Notes under the pieces: generated by a model
The model's input: only the letters and a program-made list of their open reading frames with translations
What the model was told of the DNA's origin: nothing
Databases searched by the model: none
Part shown: one piece after another, positions 50,110-60,181 of the stretch
How the letters are laid out: each line of letters starts with the position of its first letter
How positions within the stretch are numbered: the stretch's first letter is position 1
Assembly: GCF_003265225.1 (NCBI RefSeq)
Contig: NZ_CP022013.1
Span: forward strand, 777,001 to 841,000
Length of the DNA stretch: 64,000 nt
Direction: 5' to 3'
Source of the DNA: Mergibacter septicus
GTDB taxonomy: Bacteria > Pseudomonadota > Gammaproteobacteria > Enterobacterales > Pasteurellaceae
Program-made: the position numbers and the translations under genes

Positions 50110-50913
50110 TTAACAATTAATCATAAAACGACTAATCTCGCCGAGTTTCTCTTCTTCCTCACGGATTGTCATAATTTCACATCCCGATTCAGTAACAACA
50201 ATTTGATGTTCATATTGTGCAGAATGGCTACGATCTTTCGTTTTTACCGTCCAATTATCTCCCATTAAACGCACTTCTTTTTTACCAGCATTAATCATTG
50301 GTTCAATGGTAAAGACCATTCCGGGCTGCAATATCACACCACCATCATCAGCATAATAATGTAACACTTGTGGTTCACAATGGAATTGATCCCCTATTCC
50401 ATGACCACAATATTCACGTACTACAGAAAAACCTTGTTTTTCAACAAATTGTTGAATACATTTACCAATTTCATTAAGACGAATTCCCGGTTTTACCGTT
50501 TTTAATGCAAGATATAATGCTTGTTGACTCACTTCACATAAACGGCGACTGCGAACTGGTACATCACCTACCAAATACATTTTTGAATTATCACCAAAAT
50601 ACCCATCTTTGATGACAGTTACATCAATATTAACAATATCACCATTTTTTAATTTTTTGCTTTCGCTTGGAATACCATGACAAACCACCTCATTAATTGA
50701 AATACAAGTTGATTTTGGAAATCCATGGTAATTTAAGCAAGCTGGAATAGCCTCTTGTTGGTTGACAATATAATCGTGGCAAATTTGATCTAACTCACCT
50801 GTTGTGATCCCTGCTTTTACATAAGGCTCTATCATCACCAGCACATCAGCAGCCAATTTACATGCAACTCTTAATTTTTCTAATTCCGCTTCTGTTCTTA
50901 AAGGAATTGCCAT
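50110..50913 (-). CDS. map: Methionine aminopeptidase type I
   Basis: Removes the initiator methionine from nascent proteins. The start at 50913 (MAIPLRTEAEL) is chosen because AAGGTG lies 6 nt before it; upstream ATG and GTG codons overlap that ribosome site. 267 residues (E. coli 264). Metal ligands are in VNIDVTVIKDGYFGD (two Asp), CGHGIGDQFHCEP (His), FTIEPM (Glu) and QYEHQIVV (Glu). Confidence 0.96.
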   Translation of the reverse strand: MAIPLRTEAELEKLRVACKLAADVLVMIEPYVKAGITTGELDQICHDYIVNQQEAIPACLNYHGFPKSTCISINEVVCHGIPSESKKLKNGDIVNIDVTVIKDGYFGDNSKMYLVGDVPVRSRRLCEVSQQALYLALKTVKPGIRLNEIGKCIQQFVEKQGFSVVREYCGHGIGDQFHCEPQVLHYYADDGGVILQPGMVFTIEPMINAGKKEVRLMGDNWTVKTKDRSHSAQYEHQIVVTESGCEIMTIREEEEKLGEISRFMINC

Positions 50914-51268
50914 TTTCATCACCTTTTATACACAAAATTTGGGTTATGATAACATTATTATCTTTAATTCGCATTATTCTTAAAATTTCAATTTAAATTT
51001 ATAAATAAAATGAATGATTTCTGATCGATTTAATGCTTAAAGATTGTAATGTTACCACCTTAGCAGTATATTAACTGATATTTTTGGATAGGCTTACATT
51101 GGTTGTTTAATACCAGAACACAATATCACTTATAAAACTAGCAGAGACTTTAAACACTATGAAGCAATGTCTATCAACCATATCTGTATCTTCGATTATT
51201 CAAGGTAAAAATTCACCTTTCATTTTATTCACAACACTCAACTTAATAACTATCTAAAAGGACTTTTT
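50914..51268. other. Intergenic region between divergent map and aspC
   Basis: 355 bp of AT-rich sequence. I find no convincing promoter pair, inverted repeat, TyrR-type operator or RNA gene. AAAGGA precedes the aspC ATG by 7 nt. Confidence 0.3.
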
Positions 51269-52459
51269 ATGTTTGAACAAATTAAGCAAGCACCAGCAGA
51301 TCCTATCTTAGGTTTAGGCGAAGCCTTTAAAGCTGATTCTCGTCCCAATAAAGTTAATCTTGGCATTGGTGTTTATAAAGATGCTCAAGGGCAAACTCCC
51401 ATTATTAAAGCTGTCAAAGAAGCTGAAAAACGTCTGCTTGAGAATGAAACCAGTAAGAATTATTTAACTATTGATGGTATTGCTGAATTTAATATTCAAA
51501 CACAAAAATTACTTTTTGGTGAAAATAGTACAATTATTACCCAAAAACGTGCAAAAACAGCACAAAGTTTAGGGGGAACAGGGGCATTGCGGATTGCTGC
51601 TGAATTTATTAAACGTCAAGTAAAAGCTAAAAATATTTGGATCAGTACCCCAACTTGGCCAAACCATAATGCTATTTTCAATAGTGTTGGTATTAATATT
51701 TGCGACTACCGTTATTATAATCAACAAAATCATAACTTAGATTGGGAAGGAATGTTAGCCGATTTATCCCAAGCCGAAGCAGGTGATGTCGTTCTTTTTC
51801 ATGGCTGCTGCCATAATCCAACTGGTATTGACCCAACACCAGAACAATGGGCAATTTTAGCGAAAATGTCGCAAGAGAAAGGGTGGTTACCGCTATTTGA
51901 TTTTGCCTACCAAGGTTTTGCCAATGGTTTAGAACAAGATGCAATAGGTTTACGTACTTTTGCTGCAAATCATCAAGAATTATTAATCGCAAGCTCATAT
52001 TCAAAAAACTTTGGCTTATATAACGAACGAGTTGGTGCTTTCACTTTAGTAGCGGCAGATCAAGAAATTGCTGAACGTGCTTTTAGCCAAGTAAAAACTA
52101 TTATCCGTACACTGTACTCTAACCCCGCATCTCACGGTGGTAGTGCGGTAGCCTTAGTGTTAGCAGATCAAGCATTAAAAACACAATGGCAAGCAGAATT
52201 AGATCAAATGCGAGATCGGATTAAATTAATGCGTCAAAAATTTGTTGAAGGACTAAAACGATATGGTGCAACCCAAAACTTTGATTTTATTATTCAGCAA
52301 AATGGCATGTTTTCGTTCAGTGGTCTAACCCCCGAACAAGTTGATCAACTAAAAACAGATTTTGCAATTTATGCTGTTCGTTCTGGTCGCATTAATGTTG
52401 CAGGAATTACTGAAGATAACCTTGATTATCTTTGTCAAAGTATCGTAAAAGTATTATAA
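51269..52459 (+). CDS. aspC: Aspartate aminotransferase
   Basis: PLP enzyme exchanging amino groups between aspartate and 2-oxoglutarate; also able to act on aromatic amino acids in this family. 396 residues, as in E. coli AspC. The Schiff-base lysine is in [15 protein letters not shown] near residue 246, and the substrate-binding Arg in the C-terminal SGRINVAG. Feeds aspartate to the lysC and metX pathways also found in this window. Monocistronic with a terminator. Confidence 0.93.
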   Translation: MFEQIKQAPADPILGLGEAFKADSRPNKVNLGIGVYKDAQGQTPIIKAVKEAEKRLLENETSKNYLTIDGIAEFNIQTQKLLFGENSTIITQKRAKTAQSLGGTGALRIAAEFIKRQVKAKNIWISTPTWPNHNAIFNSVGINICDYRYYNQQNHNLDWEGMLADLSQAEAGDVVLFHGCCHNPTGIDPTPEQWAILAKMSQEKGWLPLFDFAYQGFANGLEQDAIGLRTFAANHQELLIASSYSKNFGLYNERVGAFTLVAADQEIAERAFSQVKTIIRTLYSNPASHGGSAVALVLADQALKTQWQAELDQMRDRIKLMRQKFVEGLKRYGATQNFDFIIQQNGMFSFSGLTPEQVDQLKTDFAIYAVRSGRINVAGITEDNLDYLCQSIVKVL

Positions 52460-52475
52460 ATATCAGCTTAACATA

Positions 52476-52506
52476 AAAAACCGAAGTACTCCCCTTCGGT
52501 TTTTTA
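52476..52506 (+). terminator. Terminator of aspC
   Basis: AAAAACCGAAG (from 52476) pairs with CTTCGGTTTTT around a short loop and ends in a T-run. Confidence 0.88.
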
Positions 52507-52682
52507 TTTTTATCCTTAAAGATCTTTCAACATAAATGACTTACTATGACTTTTTAGCTCAGCAATGATATACTTTCACTTTTTATCATAAAAGGCACTT
52601 AGAGGTTTAAGTGTCATTAAAATCAGTTATTAATTACATCATAATTTTTCAATAACTATCGTTAATTATTAGAATAAATACT

Positions 52683-53609
52683 ATGACTACTAGCTCAACT
52701 CAAGCACTCACCAAAAAACAAACTTATAACTTTAATAAATTACAGAAAAAATTACGCCGTGATGTTGGTAATGCTATTGCCGATTTTAATATGATCGAAG
52801 AAGGTGATCGAGTAATGGTTTGCTTATCTGGTGGAAAAGACAGTTACACCCTGTTAGATATTCTCCTTAATCTAAAACATAATGCCCCGATCAATTTTGA
52901 GATCATTGCAGTAAACCTAGACCAAAAACAACCCGGTTTTCCTGCCGAGGTCCTACCAACCTACCTTACGTCATTAGGTATTGAATTTAAAATTGTTGAA
53001 GAAAATACCTACGGCATCGTGAAAGAAAAAATCCCAGAGGGAAAAACAACTTGTTCGCTTTGTTCACGGTTACGCCGTGGCATTTTATATCGTACAGCAA
53101 GCGAATTAGGTGCAACTAAAATCGCTTTAGGACACCACCGTGATGATATGTTAGAAACACTCTTTTTAAATATGTTCTATGGTGGAAAAATGAAGAGTAT
53201 GCCACCTAAGTTAGTGAGTGATGATGGTAAACAGGTGGTAATCCGTCCTCTCGCTTACTGTCGTGAAAAAGATATTATTAAATATGCTGAAGCAAAACAA
53301 TTTCCAATTATTCCTTGTAATCTTTGTGGTTCACAACCTAACTTACAACGTCAAGTCATTAAAGAAATGCTACAAACTTGGGATCGCCAATACCCGGGGC
53401 GAATTGAAACGATGTTCAGTGCATTACAAAATATCGTGCCTTCACATTTATGCGATCCTACACTGTTTGACTTTAAAAACATTAAAGCAGGGCAAGAATT
53501 AGTTGGTGTTGAAGGCGATATTGCGTTTGACAAAATTGAATATTCAAGCTCACCATCACATAACCTCGATAGTTCAGCATTAAATATTGAGATCAAGCAG
53601 GTACAATAA
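52683..53609 (+). CDS. ttcA: tRNA 2-thiocytidine(32) synthetase TtcA
   Basis: Thiolates C32 in certain tRNAs using ATP and a [4Fe-4S] cluster. PP-loop SGGKDS at residues 49-54, cluster cysteines in [10 protein letters not shown] and [12 protein letters not shown]. 308 residues (E. coli 311). The C-terminal tail is variable. A MATE transporter gene follows after 3 bp. Confidence 0.95.
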   Translation: MTTSSTQALTKKQTYNFNKLQKKLRRDVGNAIADFNMIEEGDRVMVCLSGGKDSYTLLDILLNLKHNAPINFEIIAVNLDQKQPGFPAEVLPTYLTSLGIEFKIVEENTYGIVKEKIPEGKTTCSLCSRLRRGILYRTASELGATKIALGHHRDDMLETLFLNMFYGGKMKSMPPKLVSDDGKQVVIRPLAYCREKDIIKYAEAKQFPIIPCNLCGSQPNLQRQVIKEMLQTWDRQYPGRIETMFSALQNIVPSHLCDPTLFDFKNIKAGQELVGVEGDIAFDKIEYSSSPSHNLDSSALNIEIKQVQ

Positions 53610-53612
53610 AAA

Positions 53613-55001
53613 ATGCAAAGCTGGCAACTTTACAAAATACAAATAAAACAATTAATTAAATTAGCTTATCCAATTTTAATCGCTCAAATAGTACAAAGTT
53701 TAATGGGGGTGATTGATGTCATTATGGCTGGTCGAGTGAGTGCAAAAGATATGGCAGCTATTTCTATTGGTACATCAATCTATTTTCCGCTGATCTTATT
53801 TGGGCAAGGCTTATTACTCGCTCTACCACCAACTATTTCTTACTTAAATGGTGCAGGTAAACGTGCTGAAATTGCACATCAAGTAAGACAAGGCTTGTGG
53901 ATTGCTATCCCCATTAGCATTCCTCTCTTTTTGATTATTTATCATAGCCATTTTATTATTGATCTGATGAAAATGGATCAAACACTCGCCACTATCAGTG
54001 CCGACTATTTAAAATTTATGGCATTTGGGATCTTTCCTTATTTAATTGCTATTACTTTTCGAGGATTAAATGATGGCATTGCAAAAACCAAACCCGCAAT
54101 GGTAATTGCCGCTATAAGCTTAATTCTCAATATTCCACTAAATTATGTTTTTATCTATGGTAAATTTGGTATCCCTGCTTTTGGTGGCGTTGGTTGTGGT
54201 ATCGCTACTATGCTAATTTACTGGTTTCAAGCTAGCTTATTAATCCTTTATTGCTATAAAACACCGAATCAGAAAGATTTAAAAGTTTTTCAACCCATCA
54301 TTGAAAAACCTGCACCACAAACCTTGCTTAAACTCTCACGTCTAGGGTTACCTATTGCTTTAGCAATTTGCAGTGAGGTCATTCTCTTTACGATTGTCTC
54401 TTTATTATTATCTCCGCTAGGTGCTGAAGTGGTTGCCAGCCACCAAATTGCACTTAATACCAGTTCATCAATCTATATCATTCCATTATCAATCGGAATG
54501 GCAACCACTATCCTAGTTGGGCAAAGTTTAGGTGAAAATAACCTCTTAAAAGCTCGACAATTTACCTTCTCTGCCCTTAGTTTAGGATTATTAATTACCC
54601 TAATCACTGCAGTATTGACCTTTTTCTTACGAGAAAAAATTGCATCAATTTTTGTTGATGATTTTGATGTGATTGCAATGGCGGCTTCTTTACTACTTTT
54701 TGCTGCGTTATACCAAGTTTTTGATACTACACAAGTAATTATCGGTGGAGTATTGCGTGGATATAAAGAAACAAAGCCCGTATTATGGATTTCAGTACTA
54801 GGGTATTTAGGCTTTGGTTTACCAGTCGGTTATCTATTAGCATTAACTGATCTGATTACCACACCACTTGCTGCCAAAGGTTTTTGGATCGGATTTGTAC
54901 TCTGCTTAATTTTAGTATCAATTTTGTTATCTATTCGTCTCTACCGTTTACAACATTTACCTGATAAAGAGATCTTACTTCGTTTACAAAAAAGACAATA
55001 A
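53613..55001 (+). CDS. norM: MATE-family multidrug efflux protein (NorM/MdtK type)
   Basis: A 462-residue inner-membrane transporter with twelve predicted helices in two homologous halves. The first half opens with LAYPILIAQIVQSLMGVIDVIMAGRVSAKDMAAISIGTSIYFP (key part: GVIDVIMAGR), the second with GLPIALAICSEVILFTIVSLL. It exchanges cations for drugs. It starts 3 bp after ttcA, so probably cotranscribed. The exact orthologue name (NorM or MdtK) is a matter of convention. Confidence 0.92.
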   Translation: MQSWQLYKIQIKQLIKLAYPILIAQIVQSLMGVIDVIMAGRVSAKDMAAISIGTSIYFPLILFGQGLLLALPPTISYLNGAGKRAEIAHQVRQGLWIAIPISIPLFLIIYHSHFIIDLMKMDQTLATISADYLKFMAFGIFPYLIAITFRGLNDGIAKTKPAMVIAAISLILNIPLNYVFIYGKFGIPAFGGVGCGIATMLIYWFQASLLILYCYKTPNQKDLKVFQPIIEKPAPQTLLKLSRLGLPIALAICSEVILFTIVSLLLSPLGAEVVASHQIALNTSSSIYIIPLSIGMATTILVGQSLGENNLLKARQFTFSALSLGLLITLITAVLTFFLREKIASIFVDDFDVIAMAASLLLFAALYQVFDTTQVIIGGVLRGYKETKPVLWISVLGYLGFGLPVGYLLALTDLITTPLAAKGFWIGFVLCLILVSILLSIRLYRLQHLPDKEILLRLQKRQ

Positions 55002-55082
55002 TAGTTAAAAATAATAGATAAAATGATGATTATAGTTATATAAAACAAACCGTCAAAAACTCACTAAATAAGGATCATTGAT

Positions 55083-55853
55083 TTGCATACTACTAGTTCA
55101 ACAAAATTAACAAATGCTATTATTATCACTGGCGCAGGGAAACGGATCGGCTTTGCATTAGCTCAACATTTAGTAAAAAGCTATCCGATTATTATCTCTT
55201 ACCGTACTTTTTATCCAGAAATTGAACAATTACAACAACTAGGTATTACTTGCCTTCAAGCTGATTTTAGTCAGCTAGATGGCATCATGACTTTTATTGA
55301 ACAAATTCAAACTCGCTGTCATAACCTAAAAGCAATCATTCATAACGCTTCAGATTGGGTTGCAGAACCAAAGGCAATATTATCAACCGATATAAAAAAT
55401 AATTTACAAACTTTAGAGGCTCTATTTAACCAGCAATTTCAAATTCATACCAAACTGCCCTATCTATTGAACTTTCAGTTATCCCCTTTACTGCAAAACT
55501 ATGCAACACAAACAGGATTAACTGCCGATATTATTCATCTAACTGATTTTGTGGCTGATAAAGGTAGTGCCAAACACCTTGCTTATGCAGCAAGCAAAAC
55601 GGCTTTAGAAAATTTAACACGCTCTTTTGCTAGTCGTTTTGCACCCTATATTAAAGTCAATAGTATCGCCCCAGCCTTAATTGCTTTTAATCCACAAGAT
55701 GATCAAGCCTATCGTCAAAAAGCATTAACAAAATCACTGATGCAAAAATGTGGTGGTTATCAAGAGGTATGTTTAGCAGTTGATTATCTACTCAACAGTC
55801 AATATGTAACAGGTGAATCTTTACCAATTAACGGCGGGAGAGGGTTAAAATAA
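55083..55853 (+). CDS. folM: Dihydromonapterin reductase FolM (SDR family)
   Basis: Short-chain dehydrogenase reducing dihydromonapterin, with some dihydrofolate reductase activity in E. coli. Cofactor motif TGAGKRIGFALAQ, the HNASDW segment diagnostic of FolM, and catalytic YAASK. 256 residues from a TTG start: no in-frame ATG is near the beginning, and AGGA lies 8 nt before the TTG. Its stop is 17 bp from the stop of convergent metX. Confidence 0.88.
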   Translation: MHTTSSTKLTNAIIITGAGKRIGFALAQHLVKSYPIIISYRTFYPEIEQLQQLGITCLQADFSQLDGIMTFIEQIQTRCHNLKAIIHNASDWVAEPKAILSTDIKNNLQTLEALFNQQFQIHTKLPYLLNFQLSPLLQNYATQTGLTADIIHLTDFVADKGSAKHLAYAASKTALENLTRSFASRFAPYIKVNSIAPALIAFNPQDDQAYRQKALTKSLMQKCGGYQEVCLAVDYLLNSQYVTGESLPINGGRGLK

Positions 55854-55870
55854 CCCTCGAAAAATTTCGC

Positions 55871-56962
55871 TTAAACCTCCTCTCCCAAACCAAAACGAAT
55901 TTTGGTTGCAAAACGTTCTTCGTCAACCAAAAAAGCATCGTGTCCAAAATCAGAGCTTATTTCATAATAAGCTAATTCCACTCCTGCTTGCTGCAACTGA
56001 TCTCGACTTTTTTGCATTTCATTCAATTTAAATAATTGATCGGTAGTCACTGCCACTAAGGTATAGCGTGCTTTAATTTGTCTTAACGCTTGTTGTAAAT
56101 TGTCAAATCCAATCGCAGGATCAAAAAGATCTAATGCTCGTAACAGTTGAAGATAGCTATTTGCATCAAAACGGCTTAAAAATTTTTGTCCTTGGTAACT
56201 TAAATAAGACTCAACTTGAAAATAATCACCCAACAGAGCAGTATCCTGTTTTACTGCTCGTCCAAACGCTTTCGCTAACTGTTTATCAGTACGATAAGTC
56301 AACATTCCCAACATTCTTGCTGTTGCTAAGCCTTTATTAGGTGGTGATTGGTGATAATAATCTCCCCCATTAAAATTAGGATCCTGTACAATAATTTGCC
56401 GCATTACATGATTAAAGCCTATCGCTTCAGGACTAAAATGTAACGAAGAACAAAGATTAATTACATTACTGACAAAATCAGGATAACTAATCGCCCATTG
56501 TGTTGCTTGCATACCACCAAAAGATCCACCAACAACAGCGTGTAAATGTGGAATATTTAAACAATCTAGCAATGCTTTCTGTACTTGTACAATATCTCGA
56601 ACTGTAATTTGCGGGAAGCGTGAACCATAAGGGCGTTGATCCTCTGGGTGTAGGGAAGATGGCCCTGTCGTACCTTTACACCCCCCCAATACATTACTAC
56701 AAATCAAAAAATATTTTTCAGGATCTAATGCTCGTCCTTTACCAATAAACTGCTGCCACCAACCTTGCTTACCTTGTTTTAGTTCAAAATCAGCATAATA
56801 AGGTTCCGCATCTCCTGTTAAAGCGTGGCAAAGTAAAACGGCATTATTGCGTTGAGGATTTAATTTTCCATAAGTTTGATACGCTACCTGAATCTGCTGT
56901 AATTGACCACCTAATGATAAAATAAGCGGATTTTCAACAAAAAGTGTCATCTGTTTTGGCAT
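55871..56962 (-). CDS. metX: Homoserine O-acetyltransferase
   Basis: Acetyl-CoA-dependent acetylation of homoserine, first committed step of methionine synthesis. Alpha/beta hydrolase fold with nucleophile S147 in GGSFGG and the late [12 protein letters not shown] carrying the catalytic His. Very close to the H. influenzae enzyme in [13 protein letters not shown] and [11 protein letters not shown] start at 56974 is also possible; GGAAAG favours 56962. 363 residues. MetJ boxes lie in its promoter region, so methionine (SAM) should repress it. Confidence 0.94.
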   Translation of the reverse strand: MPKQMTLFVENPLILSLGGQLQQIQVAYQTYGKLNPQRNNAVLLCHALTGDAEPYYADFELKQGKQGWWQQFIGKGRALDPEKYFLICSNVLGGCKGTTGPSSLHPEDQRPYGSRFPQITVRDIVQVQKALLDCLNIPHLHAVVGGSFGGMQATQWAISYPDFVSNVINLCSSLHFSPEAIGFNHVMRQIIVQDPNFNGGDYYHQSPPNKGLATARMLGMLTYRTDKQLAKAFGRAVKQDTALLGDYFQVESYLSYQGQKFLSRFDANSYLQLLRALDLFDPAIGFDNLQQALRQIKARYTLVAVTTDQLFKLNEMQKSRDQLQQAGVELAYYEISSDFGHDAFLVDEERFATKIRFGLGEEV

Positions 56963-57000
56963 AAGACTTTCCATAATTAAGTAATTTTTATTGCCAGCAT

Positions 57001-57016
57001 AGAAGTCTAGACTTCT
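57001..57016. promoter_or_regulatory. MetJ operator (two met boxes)
   Basis: AGAAGTCTAGACTTCT is a perfect 16-bp palindrome made of two tandem 8-mers (AGAAGTCT and AGACTTCT), each one base from the met box AGACGTCT. It lies about 27-40 bases upstream of the metX start, in promoter position. Confidence 0.88.
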
Positions 57017-57066
57017 AAAATTGTCAAATAAAATTAACAGTTTTCATCTGAAAGTCAAGAAAAAAT

Positions 57067-57082
57067 AGCCATCTAAACATCT
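57067..57082. promoter_or_regulatory. Second pair of degenerate met boxes
   Basis: AGCCATCT and AAACATCT are adjacent 8-mers, each matching AGACGTCT at six of eight positions. The pair starts 66 bp from the start of the first operator, towards the divergent transporter gene. Confidence 0.4.
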
Positions 57083-57259
57083 AGAATGATAAAACTACTA
57101 AATATAGGTAATAAATGTGAATAAATATAGTCTGAGCATGACGCTATCTTTTCAAAATAAAAGAAATATTTACAAAATTGTTTTTAGGAAAATAGCATTG
57201 ATTTTTTCATTTTACCCTTTATCCTATAAAAATCTCTTAACATTAATGGAATATATTAT

Positions 57260-58138
57260 ATGACTCACTATCCAATTAAAGGTGCTATCGCAATGGTTTC
57301 AGCTGGGGTATTTTTTGCTGTCATCAATACCCTCACCCCTTTGCTTAGTCAAACATCTAATATCGCCTCAACCAATGTTGCCCTCTATCAATATCTAATC
57401 GCTTTGGTTTTTCTCTTACCTAGTTTGCTTAAAAATACCAGTAGTTTAAAGACACACTATTTTCTCTGGCATTTATTAAGGGTTTTTCTATCTGTTATCG
57501 GTATTCAATGTTGGGTAAGTGCCCTAACACACGGTATTCCGATTTGGCAAGGCATTGCTCTTTTAATGACTTCACCATTATTTGTTATCATCGGTTCAGC
57601 TATCTTCCTAAAAGAAAAAGTGGATACAAAACGCTGGCTAGCAACCGCTTTTGGTTTTACTGGTGCAATGCTTATCTTAGAACCTTGGTCTGATAAATTT
57701 CAATGGCTCAGCCTATTACCCGTATTAGCAGCCTTTTTCTGGGCGGCTTATTCGGTGATGGTAAAAAAACTTTCAGCTAATGACTCTCCTACGACTATGG
57801 TTGCCTATCTCTTTATCTTAATCACACCGTTTAATTTTATTATCGGTTTTAAAGATCTCGCTTTTCCAACTTCAATCGAATTAGGTTATTTACTTTTACT
57901 AGGTTTCTTAACTGCTTTAGCACAATTAGCGATTGCAAAAGCATATAGCTATGCAGATGCTTCCTATTTGCAAACATTTGATTTTTTTAAATTACCTTTA
58001 AATGTTTTTGCTGGCTGGTTGGTCTTTGAATGGGTACCACCGGGTCGTCTCTGGTTAGGGGCTGCAATTATTATTGCCGCAACAATCTACATTACTCGAG
58101 AAGAAAGTCGTGATAAATTTGTGGAACAGAAAAACTAA
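57260..58138 (+). CDS. DMT-family (EamA) transporter
   Basis: A 292-residue membrane protein with ten hydrophobic segments and two EamA domains, the second beginning near WLSLLPVLAAFFWAAYSVMVKKLS. Substrate is not evident from sequence. It is divergent from metX, with MetJ operators in the shared 285-bp region, so a role in sulfur amino acid or S-adenosylmethionine traffic is possible but unproven. The ribosome site is weak (GGAA). Confidence 0.85.
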   Translation: MTHYPIKGAIAMVSAGVFFAVINTLTPLLSQTSNIASTNVALYQYLIALVFLLPSLLKNTSSLKTHYFLWHLLRVFLSVIGIQCWVSALTHGIPIWQGIALLMTSPLFVIIGSAIFLKEKVDTKRWLATAFGFTGAMLILEPWSDKFQWLSLLPVLAAFFWAAYSVMVKKLSANDSPTTMVAYLFILITPFNFIIGFKDLAFPTSIELGYLLLLGFLTALAQLAIAKAYSYADASYLQTFDFFKLPLNVFAGWLVFEWVPPGRLWLGAAIIIAATIYITREESRDKFVEQKN

Positions 58139-58183
58139 TCCTTTCGTTCCTTCTGTATCACCAGTGAGATATAAATAAACCTA

Positions 58184-58915
58184 ATGGTAAATCAACAATT
58201 TAAACCCCCAGTTAATACAACTGGGGAAAATAACGTGCGATATTATTCTTTTCTTCAAGCTTTAAAATTTACGCTAAAAATCATCTTACTTATTCTAGGG
58301 CTGAGTGTTGTTATCGCCATTCTCATCAATTTCTATATTAGTTGGTCAACCCGAGAACAAATCTATATTCAACTCGAAAATACACCATATCGTCCCTATG
58401 CTATTGTCCTCGGAACAGCAAAATATAGTATTAATAATGGAATTAATCCGTTTTATCACCATCGGCTACTTTCTGCCTATCAACTCTTTACTCAGAAAAA
58501 AGTCGATCATCTACTTTTAAGCGGTGATAATCGTACCATTCGATATAATGAACCCAAAAGTATGTATCAAGATCTACAAAAAATGGGAATTCCCTTCTCT
58601 GCAATGACATTAGATTTTGCTGGATTTAGAACCTTAGATTCTGTTATTCGTGCTAAAAAAATCTTTCAAGCCGAACCTTTTACGCTGATTAGCCAAAAAT
58701 TCCACTGCGAGCGAGCTTTATTTATTGCAAATTATCATCATATCAATGCGATCTGTTTCGCTACACCAACACCAGTAGGCTATCAACAGGTGCAGATACG
58801 GGAATTTTTTGCTAGAATACGAGCTGTTTGGGATGTTTTAACCAATAAAGAACCTTATTATCTCGGTAAGCCAGAACCTTTACCAACACCACAAGTTCTC
58901 AATAAAGACGAGTAA
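58184..58915 (+). CDS. sanA: SanA-like envelope protein (DUF218)
   Basis: A 243-residue protein with one N-terminal membrane segment (about 29-50) and a DUF218 domain: AIVLGTAKYSINNGINPFYHHRL, LLLSGDN, FAGFRTLDSV and ISQKFHCERALFIA. These blocks match E. coli SanA, which is needed for envelope barrier function and vancomycin exclusion at high temperature. The domain should be periplasmic. It lies 45 bp after the DMT transporter gene and 76 bp before rsxA. Confidence 0.9.
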   Translation: MVNQQFKPPVNTTGENNVRYYSFLQALKFTLKIILLILGLSVVIAILINFYISWSTREQIYIQLENTPYRPYAIVLGTAKYSINNGINPFYHHRLLSAYQLFTQKKVDHLLLSGDNRTIRYNEPKSMYQDLQKMGIPFSAMTLDFAGFRTLDSVIRAKKIFQAEPFTLISQKFHCERALFIANYHHINAICFATPTPVGYQQVQIREFFARIRAVWDVLTNKEPYYLGKPEPLPTPQVLNKDE

Positions 58916-58991
58916 AATAAGTGCTAACTATTGTTATCTTTTTGAGAAAAAACGATAATAGCCAATCAATTTTTTAACCATAACAATCTTT

Positions 58992-59573
58992 ATGATCGAG
59001 TATATATTACTAATAATCAGTACTGCTCTGATTAATAATTTTGTATTAGTCAAATTTTTAGGGCTATGTCCATTTATGGGGGTTTCAAAAAAAGTTGAAA
59101 CCGCAATAGGAATGGGGCTAGCAACTACCTTTGTTTTAACTGTTGCATCACTATGTAGCTATTTAGTTGAACACTACTTATTAATGCCTTTTAACGCTGG
59201 CTTTTTGCGAACATTAGTCTTTATATTGGTAATTGCTGTTGTTGTACAATTTACCGAAATGGCTATCCATAAAAGTAGTCCTTCGCTTTATCATTTATTA
59301 GGTATTTTCTTACCCTTAATTACCACTAATTGTGCCGTTCTTGGCGTTGCACTTTTAAATACAAATTTAGGACATAATTTACTACAATCTATTCTATATG
59401 GCTTTAGTGCTGCTTTTGGATTTTCATTAGTTTTAGTTTTATTCGCTGCAATGCGAGAAAGATTAGAAGCTGCTGATATACCTGTTCCATTTCAAGGAGC
59501 ATCGATCGCTTTGATTACCGCTGGTTTAATGTCAGTCGCATTTATGGGTTTTAGTGGTTTGGTGAGAGTCTAA
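58992..59573 (+). CDS. rsxA: Electron transport complex subunit RsxA
   Basis: Integral membrane subunit of the Rsx/Rnf ion-translocating complex. 193 residues as in E. coli, with six helices. [22 protein letters not shown] and ITTNCAVLG hold the cysteines now known to bind a membrane [2Fe-2S] cluster with RsxE. Its stop overlaps the rsxB start (TAATG). Confidence 0.97.
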   Translation: MIEYILLIISTALINNFVLVKFLGLCPFMGVSKKVETAIGMGLATTFVLTVASLCSYLVEHYLLMPFNAGFLRTLVFILVIAVVVQFTEMAIHKSSPSLYHLLGIFLPLITTNCAVLGVALLNTNLGHNLLQSILYGFSAAFGFSLVLVLFAAMRERLEAADIPVPFQGASIALITAGLMSVAFMGFSGLVRV

Positions 59574-60181
59574 TGTCTTGGCTATTACAACTTCCAGCAA
59601 TTTATCTTGTTATTTTATTTATTGCACTCCTTGCACTTATTTTTGGTGCTATTCTCGGTTTTGCTTCAATTAAATTGAAAGTAGAAAGCGATCCTATGAT
59701 CGATCGTATTGATGCTCTTTTACCCCAAAGCCAATGTGGACAATGTGGTTATCCCGGTTGCCGCCCTTATGCCGAAGCAGTTGCAAATGGCGAACAAATC
59801 ACAAAATGTGTACCCGGAGGACAACCCTTAGTAGAAAAATTAGCAGATTTACTCGGTGTTGAAGCTCCACAGGGAGATTTTGAGCAAACACCTGTTGATA
59901 AAGTTGCAATTATTGATGAAAGTATGTGTATTGGTTGCACTAAATGTATTCAAGCCTGTCCAGTTGATGCGATTATTGGTGCCAATAAAGCAATTCATAC
60001 TGTTATTCCCGATCTCTGTACAGGTTGCGAATTATGCGTACCACCTTGCCCAACAGACTGTATTACAATGAAAGTAGTTCCTCAAACCTTAAATCAATGG
60101 AATTGGAAATTTAATCCCGATCTGATCATTCCAATTTTAGAAAAACAACCTACTTCACTCCAGCGGAGGGAAAATGACTGA
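59573..60181 (+). CDS. rsxB: Electron transport complex subunit RsxB
   Basis: Iron-sulfur subunit, 202 residues. An N-terminal hydrophobic anchor (about 7-30), a CGQCGYPGC cluster segment and two ferredoxin motifs, [12 protein letters not shown] and [12 protein letters not shown]. It relays electrons between RsxC and the membrane subunits. The last codons overlap the rsxC start by 8 bp. Confidence 0.97.
   Translation: MSWLLQLPAIYLVILFIALLALIFGAILGFASIKLKVESDPMIDRIDALLPQSQCGQCGYPGCRPYAEAVANGEQITKCVPGGQPLVEKLADLLGVEAPQGDFEQTPVDKVAIIDESMCIGCTKCIQACPVDAIIGANKAIHTVIPDLCTGCELCVPPCPTDCITMKVVPQTLNQWNWKFNPDLIIPILEKQPTSLQRREND

Noticed and set aside
58916-58991. Hairpin before rsxA as a terminator
   Set aside because: The stem (CTATTGTTATC against GATAATAG) needs a two-base gap and no T-run follows.
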